Below are positions 18,481 through 27,772 of a DNA stretch of 64,000 bases, piece after piece (positions within the stretch are counted from its first letter, which is position 1; every line of letters begins with the position of its first letter). The stretch is from Sphingomonas dokdonensis (GTDB lineage Bacteria > Pseudomonadota > Alphaproteobacteria > Sphingomonadales > Sphingomonadaceae), in assembly GCF_002197685.1 (NCBI RefSeq), contig NZ_NBBI01000003.1, positions 310,001 through 374,000 of the forward strand, given 5' to 3'. The translations under genes were made by a program, and so were the position numbers. Below the pieces are notes generated by a model. The model was not told the DNA's origin. It saw only the letters and a program-made list of their open reading frames with translations, and did no database searches.

Positions 18481-19458
18481 ATGGGTCGTGTGCAAAGGAA
18501 GCCCGACGTCTTGAGCGCGAACGCCGACAGCCTGCCCGCCGGCATCATCCGGGGCGACGTGCCGGAAACTTTGGCCTTGCAGCGGGCGAACACGCTTCGC
18601 CGCGGCTGGCCGTCCGTCGTCGGCGCGGTGCTGAGCGTCATCATGATCGTGCTGCTGGGGCGCGAACTGCTCGACGCGGGGCCGGCGGGGCTGAGCCGCG
18701 CCGCGCCGGATTCGCCGTGGTTCTACGTCTTCTTCGCCGCGCTCTACATGGTGGGGCCGACGGGCGATTTCCTGATCTTCCGTTATCTGTGGGGCATACC
18801 CTGGGCGGGGTTCGTCGCGCTGCACAAGAAGCGGATCGCGAACGATCTGGTGCTCGGCTATTCGGGCGAGGCGTATTTCTATGCCTGGGCGCGCGCCAGG
18901 GCCAATCTGGTCGCGGCGCCGTTCGGCGCGGTAAAGGACGTGTCGCTCTTGTCCGCGATCGCAGGGAATGGCGCCACGATCATCCTGTGCGCGCTGGCCT
19001 TGCCGGTCGGCTATCACCTGATGCCGCCGGGCATCCTGAACGTGGTGGTGGGATCGGTGGTGATCGCACTCGCGCTGAGCGTGCTGCTGATCCTGTTTTC
19101 CAAGCGCGTCTTTTCGCTGCCGCGGCATCAATTGTGGGTGGTGTTCCTTCTCCATTGCGGGAGCATCGCGGCGGGCGCGCTGATGCTGGCGCTGGCCTGG
19201 CATCTCGCGCTGCCGGCCGTCCCGGCGGGCATGTGGCTGTTTCTGTTGGCGGTGCGGCTGCTGGTCTTTCGCCTGCCGCTGATCCCGAACAAGGAATTGC
19301 TGTTCGCCACGGTCGCCATCCTGCTGATCGGCCCGGACGAGGCGCTGAGCGACCTGATCGCCTTTGTTGCCGTGCTGACGGTGGCGGTGCATCTTGCGCT
19401 GGTGCTGGCCTTTGCGGGCGCCGCCGGACTGCCGGGGCTGCGCCGGGGGCGGCACTAG
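18481..19458 (+). CDS. Conserved membrane protein of unknown function
   Basis: A 325-residue protein with a hydrophilic N-terminus of about 45 residues and then seven or eight hydrophobic helices to the C-terminus. Non-helical landmarks are GPTGDFLIFRYLWGIPW and YSGEAYFYAWARAR, the latter slightly reminiscent of the lysylphosphatidylglycerol-synthase/UPF0104 membrane family, but this is not firm. The ATG at 18481 is taken; a TTG 30 bases downstream would remove a few basic residues. It is a single gene between the pyrE operon and infC. Confidence 0.65.
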   Translation: MGRVQRKPDVLSANADSLPAGIIRGDVPETLALQRANTLRRGWPSVVGAVLSVIMIVLLGRELLDAGPAGLSRAAPDSPWFYVFFAALYMVGPTGDFLIFRYLWGIPWAGFVALHKKRIANDLVLGYSGEAYFYAWARARANLVAAPFGAVKDVSLLSAIAGNGATIILCALALPVGYHLMPPGILNVVVGSVVIALALSVLLILFSKRVFSLPRHQLWVVFLLHCGSIAAGALMLALAWHLALPAVPAGMWLFLLAVRLLVFRLPLIPNKELLFATVAILLIGPDEALSDLIAFVAVLTVAVHLALVLAFAGAAGLPGLRRGRH

Positions 19459-19611
19459 CAACCCGGCGGCGCCGTGCCGGTCACGACTCGGGACATCGCT
19501 GCCCCATCAGCATCGCGCGCAACGGGCATTTTCGCATTGCGGCGCTCCATTGCCCGGCCGCCGTGGGTGATCTTGACGATACTTTCGGCCGAAGTGGCCG
19601 ATTGCACTCTT

Positions 19612-19640
19612 TTGATCCGGGCCGGGACGCATTATATATT
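19612..19640 (+). promoter_or_regulatory. Candidate sigma-70 promoter for infC
   Basis: TTGATC (19612-19617) and TATATT (19635-19640) are 17 bases apart. They sit in the most AT-rich stretch of this intergenic region. Transcription near 19647 would leave a leader of only about 23 bases. Confidence 0.55.
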
Positions 19641-19669
19641 GGAAGTTTGAAGCAACAGGAGAATTGACC

Positions 19670-20215
19670 ATCCGTCCGCCCATGATGCGCCGGCCAATGC
19701 AGGCGCCGCCGATGAACGGCCCGCGATTCAACGAGTGGATCCAGAGCCAGAAGGTCCGCGTGATCGATCACGAGGGCGAGAATCTCGGCGTGATGTACAC
19801 CCGTCAGGCAATCGAGCAGGCCAAGGAAGTCGGCCTCGATCTGGTCGAGGTGTCGCCCAACGCCGATCCGCCCGTGGCCAAGTTCCTGGACGTCGGCAAG
19901 TACAAGTACGAGGCGCAGAAGAAGGCGAACCTCGCCCGCAAGAGCCAGAAGACGCAGGAGATCAAGGAGATCAAGATGCGTCCGAACATCGATGACCACG
20001 ACTATGACACCAAGATGAAGAAGGTGGAGGAGTTCATCGGTGACGGCGACAAGGTGAAGGTGACCATGCGTTTCCGCGGTCGCGAACTGAGCCACGGCCA
20101 GCTGGGCATGAACGTGCTGCAGCGCGTCGCCGAGCAGGTCGCCGAGGTGGCGAAGGTGGAAGCCTACCCCCGCATGGAAGGCCGCCAGATGCTGATGGTG
20201 CTCGCGCCCAAGTAA
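19670..20215 (+). CDS. infC: Translation initiation factor IF-3
   Basis: A 181-residue factor that binds the 30S subunit and discriminates against wrong start codons. Both IF-3 domains are present: the N-terminal FNEWIQSQKVRVID...NLGVM and the C-terminal KMKKVEEFIGDGDKVKVTMRFRGRE. The Shine-Dalgarno AGGAG (19657-19661) lies eight bases before an ATC at 19670. TTG at 19664 is too close (two bases) and ATG at 19682 too far (20). An ATC start fits known infC behaviour, where a rare AUU-type start allows IF-3 to repress its own translation. No rpmI-rplT follows. Confidence 0.93.
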   Translation: MRPPMMRRPMQAPPMNGPRFNEWIQSQKVRVIDHEGENLGVMYTRQAIEQAKEVGLDLVEVSPNADPPVAKFLDVGKYKYEAQKKANLARKSQKTQEIKEIKMRPNIDDHDYDTKMKKVEEFIGDGDKVKVTMRFRGRELSHGQLGMNVLQRVAEQVAEVAKVEAYPRMEGRQMLMVLAPK

Positions 20216-20241
20216 ATTTTTTCGGCCGATTTCGGCGAACG

Positions 20242-20272
20242 GGCCGCGTCTTTCGCAAGACGCGGCCTTTTT
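20242..20272 (+). terminator. Rho-independent terminator after infC
   Basis: An 11-bp perfect stem (20242-20252 with 20257-20267) with a TCGC loop is followed by TTTTT. It lies 27 bases past the infC stop and separates infC from the TonB receptor gene. Confidence 0.92.
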
Positions 20273-20453
20273 CGTGTTTGCCGTAGCGTCAACTGACACT
20301 TGCGACAGGTCCGCTCCGGACCAATCGTGGCATCGCGGCGACAGCGGCATTCGAAAAGGTTCTTCCGGCGATAGAAATTCCTTTGACGTTTCCACCGTGA
20401 GACTAAAGGCGGCGCACCAAACCCAATGTTCAAAAAATAATCCGGAGAGCCCG

Positions 20454-23213
20454 ATGCGTCGCGCCGCCTCGCTTTTGTCCACTGCCGTTCTTTTCGCCGC
20501 CCTGCCCGCGCTCGCGCAGGAGCAGCCGAGCCAGGATCCCACCGCCGCCGGTTCGGTGGCGCAGCCGCAGGACGCCCCGGCCAGCAACACCGATCTTGGC
20601 GCGCCGGCAATGGGCGCGGGCGACATCGTCGTCACCGCGACCCGCCGCGCCGAGCGCCTGGCCGACGTGCCGATCGCCGTTTCGGCGGTGAACCAAGCCG
20701 CCTTGCAGAATTCGGGTGCCAACGACATTCGCGGCCTGACGCAGCTCGCCCCGTCGCTGCTCGTCTCCTCGACCGGCAGCGAGGCGAACGCCTCCGCGCG
20801 TATCCGCGGCATCGGCACCGTGGGTGACAACCCCGGCCTCGAAAGCTCGGTCGCGGTGTTCATCGACGGCGTGTACCGCAGCCGCACCGGCTCGGGCCTG
20901 AACGACATCGGCGAGATCGACCGGATCGAGGTGCTGCGCGGGCCGCAGGGTACGCTGTCGGGCCGCAACGCATCGGCCGGCGCGATCAACATCTACACCA
21001 AGATGCCCTCGCAGGAGTTCGGTGGCTATCTCGAGGGCACCTACGGCAATTACGACAACGTCCGCATCGCCGGCGCGGTGACCGGGCCGATCGTGCAGGA
21101 CGTTCTGTCGTTCCGCGTCGACGGCGTGTACAACAAGCGTGACGGCTTCCTGCAGGATGTCGTCAACGACACCGATTACAACGATCGCAACCGCTGGTTC
21201 GTGCGCGGGCAACTGTTGTTCGAACCGACCAGCGACCTGTCGATCCGCCTGCTCGGCGATTACACCTGGCGCGACGAGAAGTGCTGCGGCGCGGTGTACA
21301 TCGACACGCGCGAGAAGCTGGACCCGACGCCGGGCCAGCCGGGCGATTTCACGATCAACCCGAACGGCAACCGCATCGTCGACGTGCTGCGCAGCCTGGG
21401 CGGCGTCTTCCCGAGCGCGGGTGATCCGTACAACCGCAAGATCGCCTTCTCGCCGGGCCGCGCCTATTCGAACGAGACCAAGGATTACGGCGGGTCGATG
21501 CAGATCGACTATAACTTCGGCGGCGCTTCGCTGACGTCGATCACCGCCTATCGCGAATACAAGTCGGGCAATGCCGGCGACATCGATTTCGGCAACGTCG
21601 ACCTTGGCTATCGTGCCGACGACGGCAACGCCTATCGCCAGTTCCACACCTTCACGCAGGAAGTCCGCCTGCAGGGCGAGGCGTTCGGCGATCGCCTGAA
21701 CTGGCTGATCGGTGGCTTCTATTCGAACGAAGACCTGACGATCGGCGACAACCTGCAGTTCGGTTCGCAATATGGCGCGTTCGCTTCGTGCCGCATCGTC
21801 GCAACGATCAACCCGGCGGCGGCGCTGCGCAATCCGGCGGCGCCGGGCTGCCTCAGCGGCGCCGGGACGGCCGTGCTGACCGGCGCGCTCGGTCCGGCCG
21901 CGCCGCTGCTGCTCGGTGGCCTGCGCACGCTCTCGACGCTCAACAACCTGGGCGACAGCAACGCGCGTTATTACCAGAACAGCGAGAATTACGCGTTCTT
22001 CACGCACAACATCTTCAAGCTGACCGACACGCTGTCGATCACCGGCGGCCTGCGCTGGACGCATGAAGCCAAGAAGTTCAACGCGACGTTCAACAACACC
22101 AACACCGTCTGCCCGCAGCTGCAGCAGGGCCTCGCCCCGCTGCTCGGCAATGCGGCGCTGGCGAGCCTGGCCGGCGGCATCATCACGCTGGGCTGCACCG
22201 GCAATTCGACGGTGGCGCTCAACGGCCTCGACCTGCGCAACAACTTCAACGAGAACGAGTTCACCGGCACGGGCGTCATCTCGTGGAAGCCGACGCGCGA
22301 CGTGATGTTCTATGCGAGCTACTCGCGTGGCTACAAGGCCGGCGGCTACAACCTCGATCGCTCGGAGCTTGCGCCCAACGCGTTCGCTCCGCCGACGAAC
22401 GCCGGCGCCGCACGCCTGCGCTTCGATCCGGAGCTGGTGAACAGCTACGAAGCGGGCGTGAAATATTCGAGCCGTCGCTTCACCGCGAACCTCACCGTGT
22501 TCCGTTCGGACTTCGAGAATTTCCAGCTCAACACGTTCAACGGCACCAACTTCGTGGTGCAGAATATCGGGTCGTGCTCGGAAAGCCTGAACGGTGCGGA
22601 TCAGGACGGCTCGGCCGCGACCGGCGCCTGCACCGGCGATGTCGGCACGGGCGTGCGCAGCCAGGGCGTCGAGCTCGAGCTCGGCTTCTATCCGGCGCGC
22701 AACTTTGCGGTGAACCTCGGCTACACGCTGGCCGACACCAAGTTCCGCCGCAACCTGGTGGGCTCGGCTTCGGGCGAGCCGCTCGATCCGGCGCTATTCC
22801 TGACGCCGGGCAGCCAGATGTCGAACGCGCCGCGCAACGTCGCGACGGGGTCGGTCAGCTGGACGCCGGATATCGGCAGCACCGGCCTGTCGGCGCTGTT
22901 CTATGTCGATGGCCGCATGACCAGCGACTATAACACCGGCTCCGACCTGTTCATCGAGAAGGAGCAGGACGGCTTCTTCGTCGCCAACGCCCGCATCGGC
23001 GTGCGCGGGCCGGACAAGAGCTGGTCGATCGAGGGCTTCGTACAGAACCTGTTCGACACGGACTATCAGCAGGTGGCGTTCAACGCGCCGTTCCAGGGCG
23101 CGGGCAGCCTGTCGCAGACGCTGCGCCTCGGCACCTCGCCGGCGAACCAGATCTTCTCGTCGTTCCTGGCCGAGCCGCGCACCTATGGCGTGACGCTGCG
23201 CAAGCGCTTCTGA
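20454..23213 (+). CDS. TonB-dependent outer-membrane receptor
   Basis: A 919-residue gated outer-membrane transporter. Residues 1-22 are a signal peptide ending ALAQE. A TonB-box-like DIVVTATRR follows near 60, then the plug domain with PSLLVSSTGSEA, FIDGVYRSR and EVLRGPQGTLSGRNASAGAIN, and a 22-strand barrel ending in the aromatic VTLRKRF. The ATG at 20454 has GGAGAG upstream; the open frame extending leftward crosses the infC terminator. Three predicted extracellular loops are bracketed by cysteine pairs, and CCG occurs near 280. No regulator or ligand gene is adjacent, so the substrate is unknown. Confidence 0.93.
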   Translation: MRRAASLLSTAVLFAALPALAQEQPSQDPTAAGSVAQPQDAPASNTDLGAPAMGAGDIVVTATRRAERLADVPIAVSAVNQAALQNSGANDIRGLTQLAPSLLVSSTGSEANASARIRGIGTVGDNPGLESSVAVFIDGVYRSRTGSGLNDIGEIDRIEVLRGPQGTLSGRNASAGAINIYTKMPSQEFGGYLEGTYGNYDNVRIAGAVTGPIVQDVLSFRVDGVYNKRDGFLQDVVNDTDYNDRNRWFVRGQLLFEPTSDLSIRLLGDYTWRDEKCCGAVYIDTREKLDPTPGQPGDFTINPNGNRIVDVLRSLGGVFPSAGDPYNRKIAFSPGRAYSNETKDYGGSMQIDYNFGGASLTSITAYREYKSGNAGDIDFGNVDLGYRADDGNAYRQFHTFTQEVRLQGEAFGDRLNWLIGGFYSNEDLTIGDNLQFGSQYGAFASCRIVATINPAAALRNPAAPGCLSGAGTAVLTGALGPAAPLLLGGLRTLSTLNNLGDSNARYYQNSENYAFFTHNIFKLTDTLSITGGLRWTHEAKKFNATFNNTNTVCPQLQQGLAPLLGNAALASLAGGIITLGCTGNSTVALNGLDLRNNFNENEFTGTGVISWKPTRDVMFYASYSRGYKAGGYNLDRSELAPNAFAPPTNAGAARLRFDPELVNSYEAGVKYSSRRFTANLTVFRSDFENFQLNTFNGTNFVVQNIGSCSESLNGADQDGSAATGACTGDVGTGVRSQGVELELGFYPARNFAVNLGYTLADTKFRRNLVGSASGEPLDPALFLTPGSQMSNAPRNVATGSVSWTPDIGSTGLSALFYVDGRMTSDYNTGSDLFIEKEQDGFFVANARIGVRGPDKSWSIEGFVQNLFDTDYQQVAFNAPFQGAGSLSQTLRLGTSPANQIFSSFLAEPRTYGVTLRKRF

Positions 23214-23254
23214 TCTTTACCGGGGCGGGGATGACCCGCCCCCAAGGTCAAGAG

Positions 23255-23293
23255 AAACCCCGGCTGCCGTTCGCGGACGCCGGGGTTTTTTCG
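23255..23293 (+). terminator. Rho-independent terminator of the TonB receptor gene
   Basis: A 10-bp stem (23255-23264 with 23279-23288), a 14-base loop and a run of T to 23291 lie about 40 bases past the receptor stop. Confidence 0.85.
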
Positions 23294-23302
23294 TTGCCAG
23301 GG

Positions 23303-23683
23303 TCAGGCAGGTGGTTCCCACAGCTCGATCGCATTGCCCTCGGGATCGTGGATGCGTGCAAAGCGGCCTGCCTCTGGCGAGTCCCACTCGGCGCGGGTCT
23401 CCACCGGCACGCCGCCTGCGGTGAGATCGCGGATCATGTCGGCAAGGCCGCTGACGCGCAGATTGATCATGAACGCCTTGTCGGCGGCGAAATAGTCGCT
23501 CGCTTGGCTGAACGGCGCAAAGACGAAGGGGCCGCCCTGCACCTGCCAGAACCAGTCGTTCGGCGGTTCGGCGGGACCGCCGCTGAAGCCTGGCCCGACC
23601 TTCAGATGTGTGGCGTACCAGGCGCCGAGCGCATCCGGATCGCGCGCCCGAAAAAACAGTCCGCCCATTCCCAGCACCGGCAT
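23303..23683 (-). CDS. VOC (glyoxalase/dioxygenase fold) family protein
   Basis: A 126-residue single-domain VOC protein. It starts with GMGGLFFRARDPDALGAWY and ends with the family hallmark HDPEGNAIELWEPP, which holds the usual metal-ligand Glu. Such proteins act on small electrophiles, antibiotics or aromatic diols; nothing here points to one. The ATG at 23683 begins the domain, so 29 upstream residues of the open frame are dropped. It is the last gene of the long minus-strand run, 49 bases after glnD. Confidence 0.8.
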   Translation of the reverse strand: MPVLGMGGLFFRARDPDALGAWYATHLKVGPGFSGGPAEPPNDWFWQVQGGPFVFAPFSQASDYFAADKAFMINLRVSGLADMIRDLTAGGVPVETRAEWDSPEAGRFARIHDPEGNAIELWEPPA

Positions 23684-23732
23684 CGCGACTCTCCCGTCAT
23701 GTGACGGGTGCGAGTGTAGCGCTAGGCGGGCG

Positions 23733-26480
23733 TTACGCGGCGAGCTCGACCGGGCGTCCGGCGGCGGCATCGAGCAGGCGCTTTTCCAGCGTCTTCAGCC
23801 GCGCGCTGCTGGCGATCTTATCGCCGGTCAGGTCGGTGAGATAGAAGGTGTCCACCGCACGCTCGCCATAGGTGGCGACATGCGCAGAATGGATCGTCAC
23901 TTTCGACTGGAACAGCGCGTGGGCGAGCTGATTGAGCAGTGCGGGCCGATCGCGCGCATTCACCTCCACCACGGTGAAGCGGTTGGACGCGCGATTGTCG
24001 ACCAGCACATTAGGCTCGATCGGAAAGGCATCGGCGCGGGTGCGCGGCAGCGGCTTGGCCTTCAGCCGCTCGACCAGCTTGCCGCGATTGGCGAGCGCAT
24101 CCTCGATCGCGGTCTTGAGGCGGGCGAGCTGCGCGGGCTCGTCGAACGGTCGGCCGTAGGGATCCTGTACGAGGAAATTGTCGAGCGCCATGCCGTCGCG
24201 CGTGGTGTGGATGCGCGCGTCGATGATGTTGCCGCCCGCGACATGGATCGCGCCGGCGATGCGATAGAAGATGCCGGGGTGATCGGCGGCATAGACGGTG
24301 ACGAGCGTCGCGCCGCGCTGGGCATAGACCTGCGCGTCGATCGCGAGGCGCGCCTCCCCGATGCCGGTGACGAAGCGCGCATTGTGTTCGAGCACGTCCT
24401 CCGGCTCGGCGATCCAATAGGCCTCGGGGAAGTGGCGGACGTAATCGGCGATCGCCGCTTCGTCCCAGCCGAGCGCCTGGGCGAGCGCGGCCTGCTTGCC
24501 GGCGATCCGCTCGTCACGGCCGCGCTGCTTGTGGCCAAGGCGCAGGACCTCCTCCGCCGCCTCGAACAGGTCGCCGAGCAGCTGCCGCTTCCAGCCGTTC
24601 CACGTGCCCGGGCCGACCGCGCGGATGTCGACAATGGTGAGCACCAAAAGGAGCCGCAGCCGCTCCGCCGATTGCACCACGGCGGTGAAATCGAGAATCG
24701 TCTTGAAGTCCGACAGATCGCGTTTGAACGCGGTGGCGGACATGAGCAGGTGATGGCGGACCAGCCAGGCGACCGTTTCGGTTTCGGCGCGGGTCAGGCC
24801 GAAGCGCGGGCACAGCCGCTGCGCCACGGCCGCGCCGAGGATCGAATGGTCGCCGCCGCGTCCCTTGGCGATGTCATGCAGCAGCACCGCGACGTAGAGC
24901 ACGCGGCGCGAGACGATCTGCGGCAGAATACCCGAGGCGAGCGGGTGATCGGCGGCAAGATCGCCGCGCTCGATCCGGGCGAGCAGGCCGATCGCGCGGA
25001 TGGTATGCTCGTCCACGGTATAATGGTGGTACATGTCGAACTGCATCTGCGCGACGACGCGGCCGAAATCGGGCACGAAACGGCCGAACACGCCCGCCTC
25101 GTTCATCCAGCGCAGCACCATCTCCGGATCGTGCCGCGAGGTGAGCAGATCGAGGAACAGCGCATTGGCGCGCGGATCGGTGCGCACCTCGTCGACCAGC
25201 TTCGCATCGCGCGTCGCGGCGCGCATGGCGAGCGGGTGGATCTCCACCTCGTGCAGATCGGCGAGCTGGAAGATCTCGATCAAGCGGGTGGGATCCTCGG
25301 CGAAGAAACCGTCATGCGGCAGCGCCAGCCGGCCGCGATCGAGCACGAAGCCGTTGAGCTTGCGCGGGCGGCGGCGCAGCAGCGGCAGGCCGAAGCGGCG
25401 ACCGCGCGCGGCGAACAGATCATCGACATGCGCGAGGAACACACCGGTCAATGCGCCGACATTCTTCACCTGCAGGAAGTAGAATTGCATGAAGCGTTCA
25501 ACGGCCGCCTTGCCCGGACGGTCGGCGTAGCGCATCCGCTCGGCGATCTCGCGCTGCATGTCGAAGGTGAGCCGGTCCTCGGCGCGCCCGGCAACGAGGT
25601 GCAGGTGGCAGCGCACCGCCCAGAAGAAGTTGTCGGCGCGGTGAAACAGGCGATATTCCGCCGGGGTGAACAGCCCCTTGTCGACCAATTGCGCGGCGCG
25701 ATCGACGTCATAGACGTATTTGCCGATCCAGAAGAGCGCGTGAAGATCGCGCAGCGCCCCCTTCCCCTCCTTCACATTGGGTTCGACGACGTAGCGGCTG
25801 TCGCCCATCTTCACGTGGCGCGCGTTACGCTCGGCGAGCTTGTCGGCGATGAACTGCCGCTCGGTGCCGCGCGTCACCTCGCTCCGGAAACGCGTCTGCA
25901 CCTCCTGGTAGAGGCTGTCGTCGCCGCAGACGAAGCGCCCTTCGAGCAGCGCGGTGCGGATGGTGACGTCGCCCTTCGCCTGGCGCACCATTTCATCGAG
26001 CGAGCGCGAGGAGTGGCCGACCTTCAGCCCCAGATCCCACAGCGCGTAGAGTACCGATTCGATCACCTGCTCGGCCCACGGCGTCTGCTTCCAGGGGGTG
26101 AGAAAGCCGATGTCGACGTCCGAAAACGGCGCCATCTCGCCGCGCCCGTAGCCGCCGACCGCCACCAGCGTCAGCCGCTCCGCCGCCGTCGGGTTGCTGA
26201 GCGGGTATAGCCGCTGCGTCACCAGATCGAACAGTACGATCAGCAATTGATCGATCAGGAACGCCTGCGCGTTGGCCGCGTCCAGCCCGCGCGAGGGGCG
26301 TTCGCCCAGACGCCGCGCAATCTCCGCCCGGCCGGCGTCGAGCGCGTCCTTGAGCATGACCGTGGCGGTGCGGCGCAGGTCCGCCGGATCGGCCGGGTCG
26401 AGCGCGGCGATGGCATCGGCGACCGCGCGCCGATCAATGATCGCGCGGCGATTGGGCAGGCTGTCAAAGCGCGTGGTCAT
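23733..26480 (-). CDS. glnD: Bifunctional uridylyltransferase/uridylyl-removing enzyme
   Basis: A 915-residue nitrogen sensor that uridylylates PII proteins when glutamine is low and removes UMP when it is high. The nucleotidyltransferase motif is GGYGRG (109-114) with SDVD (120-123). The HD domain has LLHDIAKGRGGDHS near residue 530, and two ACT domains (about 730-800 and 840-910) bind glutamine. The ATG at 26480 is the family start; the open frame continuing upstream is a shadow of the permease gene. It lies 50 bases after the MacB-type permease gene and may be read from the same transcript. Confidence 0.96.
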   Translation of the reverse strand: MTTRFDSLPNRRAIIDRRAVADAIAALDPADPADLRRTATVMLKDALDAGRAEIARRLGERPSRGLDAANAQAFLIDQLLIVLFDLVTQRLYPLSNPTAAERLTLVAVGGYGRGEMAPFSDVDIGFLTPWKQTPWAEQVIESVLYALWDLGLKVGHSSRSLDEMVRQAKGDVTIRTALLEGRFVCGDDSLYQEVQTRFRSEVTRGTERQFIADKLAERNARHVKMGDSRYVVEPNVKEGKGALRDLHALFWIGKYVYDVDRAAQLVDKGLFTPAEYRLFHRADNFFWAVRCHLHLVAGRAEDRLTFDMQREIAERMRYADRPGKAAVERFMQFYFLQVKNVGALTGVFLAHVDDLFAARGRRFGLPLLRRRPRKLNGFVLDRGRLALPHDGFFAEDPTRLIEIFQLADLHEVEIHPLAMRAATRDAKLVDEVRTDPRANALFLDLLTSRHDPEMVLRWMNEAGVFGRFVPDFGRVVAQMQFDMYHHYTVDEHTIRAIGLLARIERGDLAADHPLASGILPQIVSRRVLYVAVLLHDIAKGRGGDHSILGAAVAQRLCPRFGLTRAETETVAWLVRHHLLMSATAFKRDLSDFKTILDFTAVVQSAERLRLLLVLTIVDIRAVGPGTWNGWKRQLLGDLFEAAEEVLRLGHKQRGRDERIAGKQAALAQALGWDEAAIADYVRHFPEAYWIAEPEDVLEHNARFVTGIGEARLAIDAQVYAQRGATLVTVYAADHPGIFYRIAGAIHVAGGNIIDARIHTTRDGMALDNFLVQDPYGRPFDEPAQLARLKTAIEDALANRGKLVERLKAKPLPRTRADAFPIEPNVLVDNRASNRFTVVEVNARDRPALLNQLAHALFQSKVTIHSAHVATYGERAVDTFYLTDLTGDKIASSARLKTLEKRLLDAAAGRPVELAA

Positions 26481-26530
26481 GCACCCGGATGTAAGCGCGC
26501 GGGGCGTGGAGGGCCATGCCCCTTGCGCGC

Positions 26531-27739
26531 CTACTCGTGGCGAAGCGCGTCGATCGGATTGAGGCCGGCGGCGCGGCGCGCGGGGAAATAGCCGAAGACC
26601 ACGCCGATCGCGGCGGCGATGCCGAACGCGATCATGTTGATCGTGGGATCGAACGTCCACGGCACCTGCATCAGCGGCGTGGCGGCGGCGATCACCAATT
26701 GGGCGAGCACCAGTCCGATCAGCCCGCCGAGCATCGACAGCACCACCGCCTCGACCAGGAATTGCAGCAACACCTCCTGTGCGACGGCGCCGATGGCGAG
26801 GCGGATACCGATCTCGCGCGTCCGCTCGGTCACCGACACCAGCATGATGTTCATGATGCCGATGCCGCCGACGACGAGGCTGATCGCCGCCACCGCCGCG
26901 ACGATGCGGGTGAGGAGCGTGGTGGTGCCGGTCAGCGTGTCGCTGATCTGCTTGGTATCGAAGATGTTGAAATCGTCCTGCTTGGTGCCGGTGATGTTGC
27001 GGCGTTCGCGCAGGAGATCGCTGATGGCTGCCTGCACCGCGGCGGTGGAATAAGCCTGATCGACGCCGACCATCATCAGCCGGATGTCGCGGCTGCCGGT
27101 GAAGCGGCGCTGCACCGCCTTGATCGGCATCACCACCGTATCGTCCTGATCGCCGCCGAACCCGGCCTGGCCGCGCGCGGTGAGCACGCCGATCACGTCG
27201 CAGCTGATGTCGCCGATGCGCATCCGCCGGCCGACCGCCGTGCCGCCGCGGAACAGGTTCTGCCGCACGGTATTGCCGATGATGCACACCGCCTTGCCGG
27301 CCTGTTCCTCCGCCGGCGTCCAGGTGCGTCCCTGCGCGAGCGGCCAGGGCTGCACGGTAAAGATCGCGTTGGTGGTGCCCTGCACCGTGGTGGACCAGTT
27401 CGCGCCTTCGTAGATCGCGGTGGCGGTGGTCGAGGCCTGCGGGGCGACGGCGGTGACGCCGGCGACCTGCTGCTGGATGGCGGTGACGTCCTCGGGCTTG
27501 AAGTCGGGCGGGCGCGGGCCGCCGCCGCCGCGGCCGAAGCCCTGGCCGGGGCGGATCTGGAGCACATTGGTGCCGAGCGCGGCGATCTGCTGCTGCACCG
27601 CGCTGGTCGTCGCCTTGCCGAGCGTGACCATCGCCACCACCGCCGCGACGCCGATCACGATGCCGAGCGTCGTCAGGAACGAGCGCAGCAGATGCCGCCG
27701 GATCGAGCGCAGCGCGAGAATGAAGGTGGTGCCGAACAT
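26531..27739 (-). CDS. MacB-type ABC transporter permease
   Basis: A 402-residue permease of the FtsX/MacB family. It has an N-terminal helix (SFLTTLGIVIGVAAVVAMV), a large periplasmic domain (about 45-275), then three C-terminal helices beginning near VVGGIGIMNIMLVSVTERTREIG, the family signature. It works with the ATPase upstream, the MacA-like adaptor and the outer-membrane factor to push substrates from the periplasm outward. Here ATPase and permease are separate genes, unlike fused E. coli MacB. The periplasmic part has a Gly-rich insert GFGRGGGG. Confidence 0.92.
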   Translation of the reverse strand: MFGTTFILALRSIRRHLLRSFLTTLGIVIGVAAVVAMVTLGKATTSAVQQQIAALGTNVLQIRPGQGFGRGGGGPRPPDFKPEDVTAIQQQVAGVTAVAPQASTTATAIYEGANWSTTVQGTTNAIFTVQPWPLAQGRTWTPAEEQAGKAVCIIGNTVRQNLFRGGTAVGRRMRIGDISCDVIGVLTARGQAGFGGDQDDTVVMPIKAVQRRFTGSRDIRLMMVGVDQAYSTAAVQAAISDLLRERRNITGTKQDDFNIFDTKQISDTLTGTTTLLTRIVAAVAAISLVVGGIGIMNIMLVSVTERTREIGIRLAIGAVAQEVLLQFLVEAVVLSMLGGLIGLVLAQLVIAAATPLMQVPWTFDPTINMIAFGIAAAIGVVFGYFPARRAAGLNPIDALRHE

Positions 27740-27772
27740 GCGCCTGTTACCTCTGCCGTCCCGCCGCGCCGA

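Noticed and set aside
20280..20420. TTGACG near 20392 as a receptor promoter
   Set aside because: No -10 at proper spacing.
24597..24612. GTTCCACGTG as a third parS
   Set aside because: Only one half matches; it lies in the glnD coding region.
23610..26210. 866-residue plus-strand open frame
   Set aside because: Antisense shadow of glnD produced by high GC; no motif or start signal.
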